Part shown: positions 1-5,100 of the stretch, piece by piece
How positions within the stretch are numbered: position 1 is the first letter of the stretch
Layout: the number at the start of each line of letters is the position of its first letter
DNA from: Burkholderiales bacterium
GTDB taxonomy: Bacteria; Pseudomonadota; Gammaproteobacteria; Burkholderiales; Casimicrobiaceae
NCBI GenBank assembly: GCA_031277445.1
Contig: JAITMH010000164.1
Coordinates: 1-9,635 of the forward strand
Direction: 5' to 3'
DNA: 9,635 nt
Program-made: the position numbers and the translations under genes
The notes under the pieces: generated by a model
The model's database searches: none
Seen by the model: the letters and a program-made list of their open reading frames with translations, nothing else
Told to the model about the DNA's origin: nothing

Positions 1-42
1 CGTCATTGTGAGCGTAAGCGCCGCAGGTCCTAGGTTGACGGT
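1..42. repeat. Degenerate dispersed repeat (B/R type)
   Basis: Starts CGTCATTGTGAGCG, resembling the widespread CGTCATT(G/C)(C/T)GAGC intergenic repeat and the module seen inverted at 2503-2539. It is truncated by the window edge. No gene is supported in positions 1-265 other than the 3' flank of the permease-like gene. Confidence 0.4.
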
Positions 43-199
43 GAACGTAGCGAACCCCAGCATTTTGCCTCACGCGAAGCCGCGAAGAAGAACAAACCCT
101 CTCCCCTCGCGGGAGAGGGTGGCCGAAGGCCGGGAGAGGGGGCTGGATTCTGTGTCCTGCGACTTCGCGTGAGGCAAAACGCTGGGATTCGCTGCGCTT
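43..199. repeat. Long inverted repeat (E-K arms) enclosing a G-type hairpin
   Basis: A 37-nt arm at 43-79 is the reverse complement of 163-199 apart from five transition differences. The arms hold an E module (AGCGAAYCCCAGC) joined to a K module (CCTCACGCGAAG). Between them lie a perfect 9-bp hairpin, CCCTCTCCC at 97-105 with GGGAGAGGG at 111-119, and a GGCC-GAA-GGCC hairpin at 121-131. The whole block could extrude as a cruciform or fold as a multi-stem RNA. It lies downstream of the minus-strand permease-like gene, so it may end or protect that transcript, but no U-tract follows the hairpins. Confidence 0.8.
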
Positions 200-277
200 A
201 TCGCCAGCCTACGACCCACACACAGAACGACGATATTTTTTTCGTGACTTTCGTGTTTTTCGTGGTTAAAGATTTTT
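163..277 (-). repeat. K-E-H composite repeat
   Basis: Three modules follow in order: K (163-175), E (172-213, ending CCAGCCTACG) and, after a short spacer, H (239-277, units like TTCGTGTTTTTCGTGG). The same order and a similar spacing recur at 2581-2705. The H module runs into the permease-like gene and supplies its stop codon (266-268) and its last few codons. Confidence 0.75.
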
Positions 278-1204
278 CTCCGCACCTCCACGCCAAGTCT
301 CCCAATGCGCAACCACATGATCGACGACGCGCCCGCCGACCTTCTCCAGATTGTCGATGCTGTCGGCGAGGCCGTCGGTGGTATGCTCTAACGCTACCGC
401 CAAATGCTGCACCGTCGTTTCACCGGGGGGCGGCTGATCGAAGTTCGCGGCGACTCTGAGGCTCATCACCCGTTCCAGTCCGTGTAGTTGCTGGATCACC
501 TGGGCGATGGCGATGCCTTCCATCTCGGAGATCACATAATCGTCGGCGCCGTAAAGTCGGGCGATGGATTGCGTCTGCGCCGACAAACCCGCGCCATGAA
601 AAAAACAGTCGCTGGCGACATGCGTTCCGGTGCCGACAGATGGCGCACCCCGCGCTGTTGCATCGGGATAACGCGAACAATAGGTTTCGACCGCATTGGA
701 GCGCTTGAGTGGCGTATCGGCGGAGAGTTTCATTGCCCATGCAACAATCGCCGGATTGAGTTGAAAGACAGACGTTGTTTCAAAACTTCGGCAAGGGAGA
801 AACGGCAACGCTCCCGGCACCCCTTCGTCCGGCGACCAACGATGGCCGAGGTCGGCATCGACGAGCCAGGTTCCCCAGATCACCGAGCCGATGGTTGCTT
901 TCGATGGCGGCGCACCGGCTGCGCCGGAAATCACGAAGTACGCTTCGGAAAAATCGAAACGGGGGTCGAGCAGAATCGCTTGCATCGCCGCTGAAGAACG
1001 CACTTTGCCGATGCCGAGTACAGCGCCGCAAACACCATCATGATTGCAATACACCGGATGGGGAGCGCCGCGCACCGCAACAGGCGTGACGCCTTGCCAA
1101 TAGCGCATTTGCCAATGACGGAACTCGCTGGCGCCTTGGCCATTCCCGTCATCAAATTCAAACATCGTGGCGATAAAAACCTTGACTTTAATCGGCGTTG
1201 TCAT
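266..1204 (-). CDS. Purine nucleoside permease (NUP)-family protein, phosphorylase-like
   Basis: A 312-residue protein resembling the NUP family, which is related to the nucleoside phosphorylase/nucleosidase fold and named after a fungal nucleoside uptake protein. Visible motifs are an N-terminal beta strand (KVKVFIATMF, 6-15), a glycine turn GIGKVRSSAA (64-73), ISGAAGA (92-98), GTHVASDCF (193-201) and EMEGIAIA (227-234). The last resembles the Met-Glu ribose-contact motif of purine phosphorylases and MTA/SAH nucleosidases. I see no transmembrane segment and no signal peptide, although I recall many bacterial members being exported, so cytoplasmic nucleoside binding or cleavage is as likely as transport. 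The ATG at 1204 is the only good start: an in-frame stop lies 12 nt upstream, and the next Met (14) would delete the first strand. There is no Shine-Dalgarno; a T repeat reaches the ATG. The last residues (EKNL) and the stop lie in an H repeat. Family call fairly sure, activity unsure. Confidence 0.8.
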   Translation of the reverse strand: MTTPIKVKVFIATMFEFDDGNGQGASEFRHWQMRYWQGVTPVAVRGAPHPVYCNHDGVCGAVLGIGKVRSSAAMQAILLDPRFDFSEAYFVISGAAGAPPSKATIGSVIWGTWLVDADLGHRWSPDEGVPGALPFLPCRSFETTSVFQLNPAIVAWAMKLSADTPLKRSNAVETYCSRYPDATARGAPSVGTGTHVASDCFFHGAGLSAQTQSIARLYGADDYVISEMEGIAIAQVIQQLHGLERVMSLRVAANFDQPPPGETTVQHLAVALEHTTDGLADSIDNLEKVGGRVVDHVVAHWETWRGGAEKNL

Positions 1205-1205
1205 T

Positions 1206-1277
1206 GTCAGGGGTCAGAGGGCAGGTATCAGGAATCAGAAAAGCGTCTCACGCGAAGGCGCGAAGCCGCGAAGAAGG
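1206..1277 (+). repeat. T-K composite repeat at the start of the permease-like gene
   Basis: T array at 1206-1238 (GTCAGGGGTCAGAGGGCAGG and onward to ATCAG), a short spacer, then K at 1248-1277 (CACGCGAAGGCGCGAAG). This is the inverse of the K-spacer-T composites ending at 2757, 3915 and 5203. On the minus strand the T array occupies the position of the ribosome-binding site of the permease-like gene, with CTGACA directly before its ATG. Confidence 0.8.
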
Positions 1278-1280
1278 AAA

Positions 1281-1376
1281 GCCCCCGCCTTGCCCCCTTT
1301 TCAAAGGGGGTGTCGGCGAAGCCGACGGGGGTTTGCTGGAGGGTGGCCGCCGAAGGCGGACGGGGGTTTGTCTCCG
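1281..1376. repeat. Hairpin-rich repeat cluster downstream of rpoH
   Basis: Three hairpins stand in a row: CCCCCTTT with AAAGGGGG (1293-1310), GTCGGC-GAA-GCCGAC (1312-1326) and CCGCC-GAA-GGCGG (1347-1359). The last two are each followed by a CGGGGGTTTG motif. The arrangement resembles known proteobacterial GAA-loop intergenic repeats. The cluster lies about 60-155 nt past the rpoH stop codon, so it could limit 3' decay or help end rpoH transcription, but there is no U-tract typical of an intrinsic terminator. Confidence 0.65.
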
Positions 1377-1407
1377 CGCTCTCCGCATCCCCGCGTAAGA
1401 CCGACTC

Positions 1408-1440
1408 GTTGGGGTTCGCTACGCGCACCCGCAACCTACG
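1408..1440 (-). repeat. Degenerate E module over the rpoH stop codon
   Basis: GGGGTTCGCTACGC followed by CCTACG matches a diverged copy of the E module (GGGATTCGCTGCGC to CCTACG, as at 181-213 and 2609-2638). The CTA of CCTACG, at 1436-1438, is read on the minus strand as the TAG stop of rpoH. The 1205-1435 gap therefore has a T array at its low end and an E module at its high end. Confidence 0.55.
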
Positions 1441-2293
1441 CGACCACTTCACGCATCTTCTGCAAAGCGCGTGCTTCAATCTGACGAATCCGCTCGGCGG
1501 AGACACCGTATTCATCAGCCAGTTCCTGCAACGTTACCGACGCTTCGTCCTCATCCCGCAACCAGCGGGCGCGAACGATGGCGGCGCTACGAGCGTCCAG
1601 CGAAGCAAGCGCTTTTTGCAGGGTTTCGCGGCGGTGTCGTTCGGTTTGCTCCGTTTCGACGATGTGCGCCGGTTCGTCCTCCTTGTTCGTCAGGTAATAC
1701 ACCGGCGACACATGGTTTTCTTCGTCGCTTTCCCGTATCGGATCGAGCGAAACTTCGCCGCCCGCCAGACGGGTTTCCATTTCAAACACTTCTTCCGGTT
1801 TGACGTTCAGCGTTTGCGCGATTTCATTCGCTTCTTTTTGCGTCAGCGCTTTCGGCCCTTCTTTCATACTCCGCAGATTGAAGAACAATTTGCGCTGTGC
1901 TTTGGTGGTAACCATTTTCACGATTCGCCAGTTGCGCAAAACGTATTCGTGAATTTCGGCGCGAATCCAGTGCAACGCAAACGACACCAGACGCACACCG
2001 CGTTCGGGATCGAAACGGCGCACCGCTTTCATCAGCCCGATGTTGCCTTCCTGAATGAGATCGGCCTGCGGCAGCCCGTAGCCCAGATATTGACGCGAAA
2101 TCGCCACCACCAGCCGCAAATGCGAAAGCACCATTTCGCGTGCGGCGTTGAGGTCTTGCTCGTCGCGCCAGCGCCGCGCCAGCGACGTTTCCTGCTCGGC
2201 GGTGAGCAGCGGAAAGCGGTTGACCGCCTGGATATAGTGATCCAGACTGCCCAATGAAACCGGGGTCGGCAATACCAGCGATTGACTTGTCAT
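1436..2293 (-). CDS. rpoH: RNA polymerase heat-shock sigma factor RpoH (sigma-32)
   Basis: A 285-residue sigma-70-family factor that directs RNA polymerase to heat-shock promoters (chaperones and proteases). Region 1.2/2.1 begins near LDHYIQAVNRFPLLT; region 2.2 is DLIQEGNIGLMKAVRRFDPE; region 2.3-2.4 contains FALHWIRAEIHEYVLRNWRI. The diagnostic RpoH box QRKLFFNLR follows at once, and this separates RpoH from RpoD, RpoS and SigB-type factors. Region 4.2 is the C-terminal helix-turn-helix (VTLQELADEYGVSAERIRQI). Length matches the family. The open frame extends to 2344, but the ATG at 2293 is chosen: AAGGAG lies at 2299-2304, 5 nt upstream, and the predicted protein N-terminus (MTSQSLVLP) then fits RpoH proteins. 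A perfect CIRCE operator overlaps the likely promoter, suggesting repression by HrcA. Its stop codon lies in a degenerate E repeat. The permease-like gene downstream is 231 nt away and probably independent. Confidence 0.97.
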   Translation of the reverse strand: MTSQSLVLPTPVSLGSLDHYIQAVNRFPLLTAEQETSLARRWRDEQDLNAAREMVLSHLRLVVAISRQYLGYGLPQADLIQEGNIGLMKAVRRFDPERGVRLVSFALHWIRAEIHEYVLRNWRIVKMVTTKAQRKLFFNLRSMKEGPKALTQKEANEIAQTLNVKPEEVFEMETRLAGGEVSLDPIRESDEENHVSPVYYLTNKEDEPAHIVETEQTERHRRETLQKALASLDARSAAIVRARWLRDEDEASVTLQELADEYGVSAERIRQIEARALQKMREVVA

Positions 2294-2298
2294 CCCTT

Positions 2299-2304
2299 CT
2301 CCTT
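2299..2304 (-). promoter_or_regulatory. rpoH Shine-Dalgarno that fixes the start
   Basis: On the minus strand AAGGAG stands 5 nt before the ATG at 2293. This favours that start over the in-frame upstream Met at 2344. It is the only strong Shine-Dalgarno I could find among the gene starts in this window. Confidence 0.85.
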
Positions 2305-2363
2305 TTGCTGTCCTCTGCAACGCCTGCCCGTAGGACAGAGGCAAGACGTGCTTTCTGAGCGCT

Positions 2364-2393
2364 ATTTTAGCACTCTTGGGGGTAGAGTGCTAA
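2364..2393 (-). promoter_or_regulatory. Putative sigma-70-type promoter of rpoH, overlapped by CIRCE
   Basis: Minus strand: a -35-like TTAGCA (2393-2388), an 18-nt spacer and a -10-like TAAAAT (2369-2364). Transcription would begin near 2357 and give a leader of roughly 64 nt. The -35 lies in one CIRCE arm and the -10 starts in the other, so a repressor bound there would block polymerase. The elements match consensus only moderately; position and the operator overlap are the main support. Confidence 0.5.
2367..2393. promoter_or_regulatory. CIRCE operator (HrcA binding site)
   Basis: TTAGCACTC (2367-2375), a 9-nt spacer and GAGTGCTAA (2385-2393) match the CIRCE consensus TTAGCACTC-N9-GAGTGCTAA at every defined position. 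CIRCE is bound by the heat-shock repressor HrcA, whose folding depends on GroE. Its place over the rpoH promoter implies that HrcA represses sigma-32 synthesis and couples two heat-shock circuits. The 2393 end directly abuts a T repeat array. Confidence 0.95.
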
Positions 2394-2444
2394 TCAGGGA
2401 TCAGGGATCAGAACGATGTCATTCCCGCGAAAGCGGGAATCCAG
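2394..2444 (+). repeat. T array followed by S palindrome (dRS3-like)
   Basis: T array TCAGGGATCAGGGATCAG at 2394-2411, with no spacer after CIRCE, then an S module at 2418-2444. The S core ATTCCC-GCGAAAGC-GGGAAT (2421-2440) fits the pattern ATTCCC-N8-GGGAAT of Neisseria dRS3 repeats. As RNA it forms an 8-bp stem closed by a GAAA tetraloop. Confidence 0.8.
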
Positions 2445-2502
2445 AAAAATCATCTCTCGCGGAGACGCGGAGTGCGCTTTTCTCCTGTGAGGGGAGAGGG
2501 GT

Positions 2503-2539
2503 CTGGATCCTGCGTCCTGCGACTACGCTCAGAATGACA
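2503..2539 (-). repeat. B-type dispersed repeat
   Basis: CTGGATCCTGCGTCCTGCGA followed by CTACGCTCAGAATGACA belongs to a widespread intergenic repeat whose inverse reads TGTCATTCTGAGCGTAG. A shorter relative is at 141-168 (CTGGATTCTGTGTCCTGCGA), and a remnant ending AGAATGACAG is near 3774-3792. No coding function. Confidence 0.65.
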
Positions 2540-2548
2540 GCTATTTTT

Positions 2549-2757
2549 CTTCGTGATTTTCGTGGTTGAAAGCTTTTCCCCTCGCGCCTTCGCGTGAGGC
2601 AAAACGCTGGGATTCGCTGCGTTCATCGCCAGCCTACGGTTCTTCGCTTCGCGCAAACGATCATTTCTTCGTGATTTTCGTGTTTTTCGTGGTTAAAAGC
2701 TTTTCCCTTCGCGTGAGGCGGTTTTTCTGATTCCTGATTCCTGATGCCTGATCCCTG
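2549..2757 (-). repeat. H-K-E-H-K-T composite repeat
   Basis: Order along the plus strand: H 2549-2580 (TTCGTGATTTTCGTGG), K 2581-2600 (CTCGCGCCTTCGCGTGAGG), E 2598-2639, H 2667-2704, K 2705-2719, T 2727-2757 (CTGATTCCTGATTCCTGATG and onward). The K-E-H part repeats the order at 163-277. The terminal K-spacer-T unit matches those ending at 3915 and 5203. It fills most of the space between divergent rpoH and the SDR gene and stops about 24 nt before the SDR promoter candidate. Confidence 0.8.
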
Positions 2758-2780
2758 CCCGCTACGCGCTGCACGGCTTA

Positions 2781-2789
2781 TGACATAAT
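2781..2789 (+). promoter_or_regulatory. Candidate extended -10 promoter for the SDR gene
   Basis: TGACATAAT fits an extended -10 (TGnTATAAT) with one mismatch, about 27 nt before the ATG. No good -35 is visible at the usual distance. It lies just outside the T array, in one of the few non-repeat stretches of this gap. Confidence 0.4.
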
Positions 2790-2815
2790 AGGCTTTCTCC
2801 CCGCAGGCTGCCGTT

Positions 2816-3718
2816 ATGCTCAGAATCCTTTTCGTCGGTTGTAGCGATATCGCGTTGCGTATGGCGTGTTTGTTACCGGCGCGTACCCGTTTGTACGGAC
2901 TGATTCGCCGTCCCGAAGCAGCGCCTGCCTTGCGGGCGGTAGGCATCACGCCGATTCATGGCGACCTTGATTACAGAACGCTCACCACTCATTTGCGAAC
3001 GGCGCCTTTTGCTGTCATCCATCTGGCGCCTCCCGGTACAGAGGGCGATGAAGACCGGCGTACCCGCCGCTTGCTGGCGGCGCTAAGCCGCGCTGCGGTG
3101 TTGCCGCAACGTTATGTGTATGTGTCAACGACGGGGGTTTACGGCGATTGCCACGGACAGCGCGTGAGCGAAACGCATGCGCGTGCGGCGCAGACGGCGC
3201 GTGGAAAGCGTCGCGTCGATGCCGAAAACGTATTGCGGCATTGGGCGGCGCGTCATCGTGTGCGCTTGTCGGTGCTGCGCGTCGCTGCCATTTACGACGC
3301 GGCGCGGTTGCCGCTCGACAGGATTCGCCGTGGTGCGCCGGTGCTTTTTCCCGAACACGATATTTACGTCAGCCGTATTCACACCGACGATTTGGCGCGG
3401 GTTCTTTGGGCGGCTTTGTTTCGTGGCCGCTCCAACCGCGCTTACAACGTTGCCGATAACGCCGAACTCAAAATGGGCGTGTATTTCGAAATGCTGGCGG
3501 AGACTTTTGCTTTGCCGTTGCCGCCACGAATTTCCTGGGAGGAGGCCGAACGAACCATGGCGCCGATCTTGTTGTCGTTCATGTCTGAATCGCGTCGGCT
3601 CAACACGCGGCGATTGCATGAGGAGCTCAGGGTAACGTTGCGCTACCCCGACCCTCAGACTTTTCTTGCCGAGTGGCGCGGGAGGTCTGTGTCTGAGCAA
3701 TTGCCGTTGCCGTTGTGA
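2816..3718 (+). CDS. NAD(P)-binding SDR / epimerase-like protein
   Basis: A 300-residue protein of the atypical extended short-chain dehydrogenase class (NAD-dependent epimerase/dehydratase-like, related to YeeZ). The N-terminal Rossmann strand is LRILFVGCSDIALR (2-15). Related proteins usually have GCGDVG or GxxGxxG here, so the glycine motif is degenerate. AVIHLAPPG (66-74) is the strand before the cofactor pocket. YVYVSTTGVYGDC (100-112) carries the serine/threonine and tyrosine of the usual active site, though the expected YxxxK lysine is not evident. VLRVAAIY (153-160) and YVSRIHTDDLARVL (184-197) are typical substrate-side elements. No signal peptide or membrane segment. Substrate unknown. 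The ATG at 2816 starts the Rossmann strand at the right place but has only a weak Shine-Dalgarno (CAGG). The stop TGA runs into a T repeat (TGATCAGGAATCAG). It may be co-transcribed with ubiA, 197 nt downstream. Confidence 0.85.
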   Translation: MLRILFVGCSDIALRMACLLPARTRLYGLIRRPEAAPALRAVGITPIHGDLDYRTLTTHLRTAPFAVIHLAPPGTEGDEDRRTRRLLAALSRAAVLPQRYVYVSTTGVYGDCHGQRVSETHARAAQTARGKRRVDAENVLRHWAARHRVRLSVLRVAAIYDAARLPLDRIRRGAPVLFPEHDIYVSRIHTDDLARVLWAALFRGRSNRAYNVADNAELKMGVYFEMLAETFALPLPPRISWEEAERTMAPILLSFMSESRRLNTRRLHEELRVTLRYPDPQTFLAEWRGRSVSEQLPLPL

Positions 3719-3749
3719 TCAGGAATCAGAGGCCAGGAATCAGGTATCA
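3719..3749 (+). repeat. T array at the SDR stop codon
   Basis: TCAGGAATCAGAGGCCAGGA and onward to GTATCA follows the TGA stop with no spacer. It pairs as an inverted repeat with the T array at 3882-3915, so the two bracket the whole SDR-ubiA gap. Confidence 0.85.
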
Positions 3750-3812
3750 TGTGATGATTCTCGAAAATATTCTCTCTTCGCGTAGAATGACAGAAACCCA
3801 TCCCCACCCTAA

Positions 3813-3833
3813 CCCTCCCCTTGAAGGGGAGGG
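3813..3833. repeat. G-type hairpin
   Basis: CCCTCCCCTT, one base, then AAGGGGAGGG: a near-perfect palindrome likely to fold with an 8-bp stem and a TTGAA loop. It is similar in type to the hairpin at 97-119. It lies about 95 nt after the SDR stop and could attenuate read-through into ubiA, but only a few T residues follow. Confidence 0.6.
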
Positions 3834-3849
3834 AACTTCCGTTTTCTTT

Positions 3850-3915
3850 GCGGCTTCGCGCCTTCGCGTGAGGCGGTTTTTCTGATCCCTGACCTCTGAT
3901 ACCTGACCTCTGACC
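3850..3915 (-). repeat. K-T composite repeat ending at the ubiA start codon
   Basis: K at 3850-3876 (CTTCGCGCCTTCGCGTGAGG), then T at 3882-3915 (CTGATCCCTGACCTCTGATA and onward to CTCTGACC). The final C is the base immediately before the ubiA ATG, so the repeat occupies the whole translation-initiation region. Confidence 0.85.
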
Positions 3916-4833
3916 ATGACTACCCTCAAAAACCGTCTCGATGCTTACGAACAATTGTTGCGCCTGCATCAACCGACCGGCGCTTTGCTGTTGTTGTGGC
4001 CGACGCTGTCGGCGCTGTGGCTGGCAACGGGCGGACAGCCGCTGTTGTCGCTGGTGATCGTCTTTGTGATGGGAACGCTGTTAATGCGTTCCGCCGCTTG
4101 CGTGTTCGGTGACTGGCTTGACCGTGATAGCACTGGTGATAGCAACCCTCATGCTGCCGATACCCGCGCCGGGCCGCTGAAGCAAGGCATTATCGCGCCT
4201 TGGGAAGCGCTGGCGCTGGCTGCCGTGTTGGTACTGATCGCGTTTTGTTTTCTCTGGTTTGCAACTTACATCGCTATCGGGATGGCGGCAGCGGCGCTGG
4301 TATTGGCATTGGCGCTGGCGTTATCGTATCCGTTCTTCAAGCGTTTTTTATCATTACCGCAGGCGTTTCTCGGTATCGCTTTTTCGTTCGGTATTCCGAT
4401 TGCTTTTGCCGCAGCCAATCATACGGCGCCCTGGTACGCCTGGGGGTTGATGGCCGTTAACGTGTTCTGGGTTCTGGCCTACGACATCGAATACGCGATG
4501 GCGAGGCGCGACAAAGATATCGAATCTGGTCAGCGTTCTTCCGCCCTTATTCTGGGGCGCTACGGTGTGCTGGCGACGGCGGTTTGTTATGGGCTGTATC
4601 TGGCAGGAATGGTCGGCGCCGGTTTGTGGTGGCATCTGGGCATCGCGTACTGGATCGCGCTGGCGTTGGCAGCGGTTGGTGTGGCCGGCGGTTTGTGGTT
4701 TGTCCGCAACCGCGAGACTTCCCGTTGCGCTACGGTTTTTCGCCACAACCACTGGATCGTGATGGTGGTCTTCATTGGCATTGCCGCTGACCACGCGCTG
4801 CGTTTACACGCTTGGCCGGTGTTGGGATATTGA
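3916..4833 (+). CDS. ubiA: UbiA-family prenyltransferase, 4-hydroxybenzoate polyprenyltransferase-like
   Basis: A 305-residue, mostly hydrophobic inner-membrane protein of the UbiA family, which attaches a polyprenyl chain to 4-hydroxybenzoate in ubiquinone synthesis. Strong subfamily signatures are PTGALLLLWPTLSALWLATG (20-39), SYPFFKRFLSLPQAFLG (137-153) and FGIPIAFAA (158-166). The metal/diphosphate motifs are unusual. Motif 1, normally NDxxDRxxD followed by RTxxRPL, reads GDWLDRDST at 65-73 and DTRAGPL at 82-88: Asn is Gly, the third Asp is Thr, and the arginines are lost or shifted. It also contains a 4-residue expansion from a 12-bp imperfect duplication at 4124-4147. Motif 2 reads DIEYAMARRDKD (190-201), with Arg and Lys where E. 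coli has Asp. Start: the ATG at 3916 matches UbiA N-termini, but it has no Shine-Dalgarno and directly follows a T repeat; an in-frame TGA lies 12 nt upstream. The fold is sure; canonical activity is less sure. Confidence 0.85.
   Translation: MTTLKNRLDAYEQLLRLHQPTGALLLLWPTLSALWLATGGQPLLSLVIVFVMGTLLMRSAACVFGDWLDRDSTGDSNPHAADTRAGPLKQGIIAPWEALALAAVLVLIAFCFLWFATYIAIGMAAAALVLALALALSYPFFKRFLSLPQAFLGIAFSFGIPIAFAAANHTAPWYAWGLMAVNVFWVLAYDIEYAMARRDKDIESGQRSSALILGRYGVLATAVCYGLYLAGMVGAGLWWHLGIAYWIALALAAVGVAGGLWFVRNRETSRCATVFRHNHWIVMVVFIGIAADHALRLHAWPVLGY
4124..4147 (+). repeat. 12-bp imperfect tandem duplication inside ubiA motif 1
   Basis: GTGATAGCACTG is followed by GTGATAGCAACC; the first nine bases are identical. 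It adds four residues (DSTG next to DSNP) just after the DxxDR metal-binding motif. Removing one copy restores the spacing between DR and PL seen in E. coli UbiA. Confidence 0.8.
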
Positions 4834-4842
4834 GGGCAGGGG

Positions 4843-4875
4843 GGCAGGGATCAGAGGTCAGGTGTCAGGAATCAG
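4843..4875 (+). repeat. T array just after the ubiA stop codon
   Basis: GGCAGGGATCAGAGGTCAGG and onward to GAATCAG, with similar G-rich sequence (GGGCAGG) running back to the stop at 4831-4833. It forms an inverted pair with the T array at 5171-5203 that brackets the convergent ubiA/histidine-kinase gap. Confidence 0.8.
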
Positions 4876-4880
4876 AACTC

Positions 4881-5013
4881 CGTCATTCCCGCGAAAGCGG
4901 GAATCCAGCCCTTCCAAAACATCAAACTTCAAAATCTTTGCATCAGAAAAAATACACGGCTTTCGTCTTTTCGAATACATTTTTTCTGGATTCCCGCTTG
5001 CGGGGGAATGACG
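4881..5013. repeat. Inverted pair of S (dRS3-like) repeats flanking a 77-nt core, NIME-like
   Basis: S at 4881-4908 and its reverse complement at 4986-5013 agree at 26 of 28 positions. Both keep ATTCCC-N8-GGGAAT and the CGTC and CCAG flanks. The 77-nt core (4909-4985) is A+T-richer than its surroundings and has an inner inverted repeat, CAGAAAAAAT (4944-4953) with ATTTTTTCTG (4979-4988). The plan, a unique core between inverted 20-bp dRS3 palindromes, resembles Neisseria intergenic mosaic elements. Confidence 0.75.
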
Positions 5014-5040
5014 GGGTGAAGGGGGTGTTTTTCTTCGTGC

Positions 5041-5095
5041 CTTCGCGTGAGATGGCTTTCTGGATTGCTTCGTCGCTTTTGCTCCTCGCAATGAC
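5041..5095 (-). repeat. K remnant plus R-type dispersed repeat
   Basis: A short K piece (CTTCGCGTGAGATGG, from 5041) is followed by CTGGATTGCTTCGTCGC and CTCCTCGCAATGACG. The latter is the inverse of the widespread CGTCATTGCGAGGAGC repeat. No gene is supported here. Confidence 0.6.
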
Positions 5096-5100
5096 GCCGA

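Noticed and set aside
1040..2257. Long plus-strand open frame (405 codons) opposite rpoH
   Set aside because: It covers rpoH antisense and the adjacent repeat gap; the translation is arginine-rich and low in recognisable motifs, as expected of a shadow frame in G+C-rich DNA, while the minus-strand frame is unambiguous RpoH.
2294..2344. Upstream Met at 2344 as the rpoH start
   Set aside because: The ATG at 2293 has a strong Shine-Dalgarno and gives a normal RpoH N-terminus; the extra 17 residues look like translated leader.
2450..2949. Short frames in the repeat gaps with peptides such as FNHEKHE, CHSRESGNP, SREGAK and RGAKATKQ
   Set aside because: These are translations of the H, S, K and R repeat modules, which recur as spurious peptides wherever such repeats occur; not genes.
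3125..3700. Minus-strand open frame of 191 codons inside the SDR gene
   Set aside because: Shadow of the SDR gene; no family motif and no ribosome site.
4944..4988. CAGAAAAAAT / ATTTTTTCTG as a bidirectional intrinsic terminator between the convergent genes
   Set aside because: The A and T tracts are placed as in a bidirectional terminator, but no G+C-rich stem lies between them, so I list it only as an inner inverted repeat.
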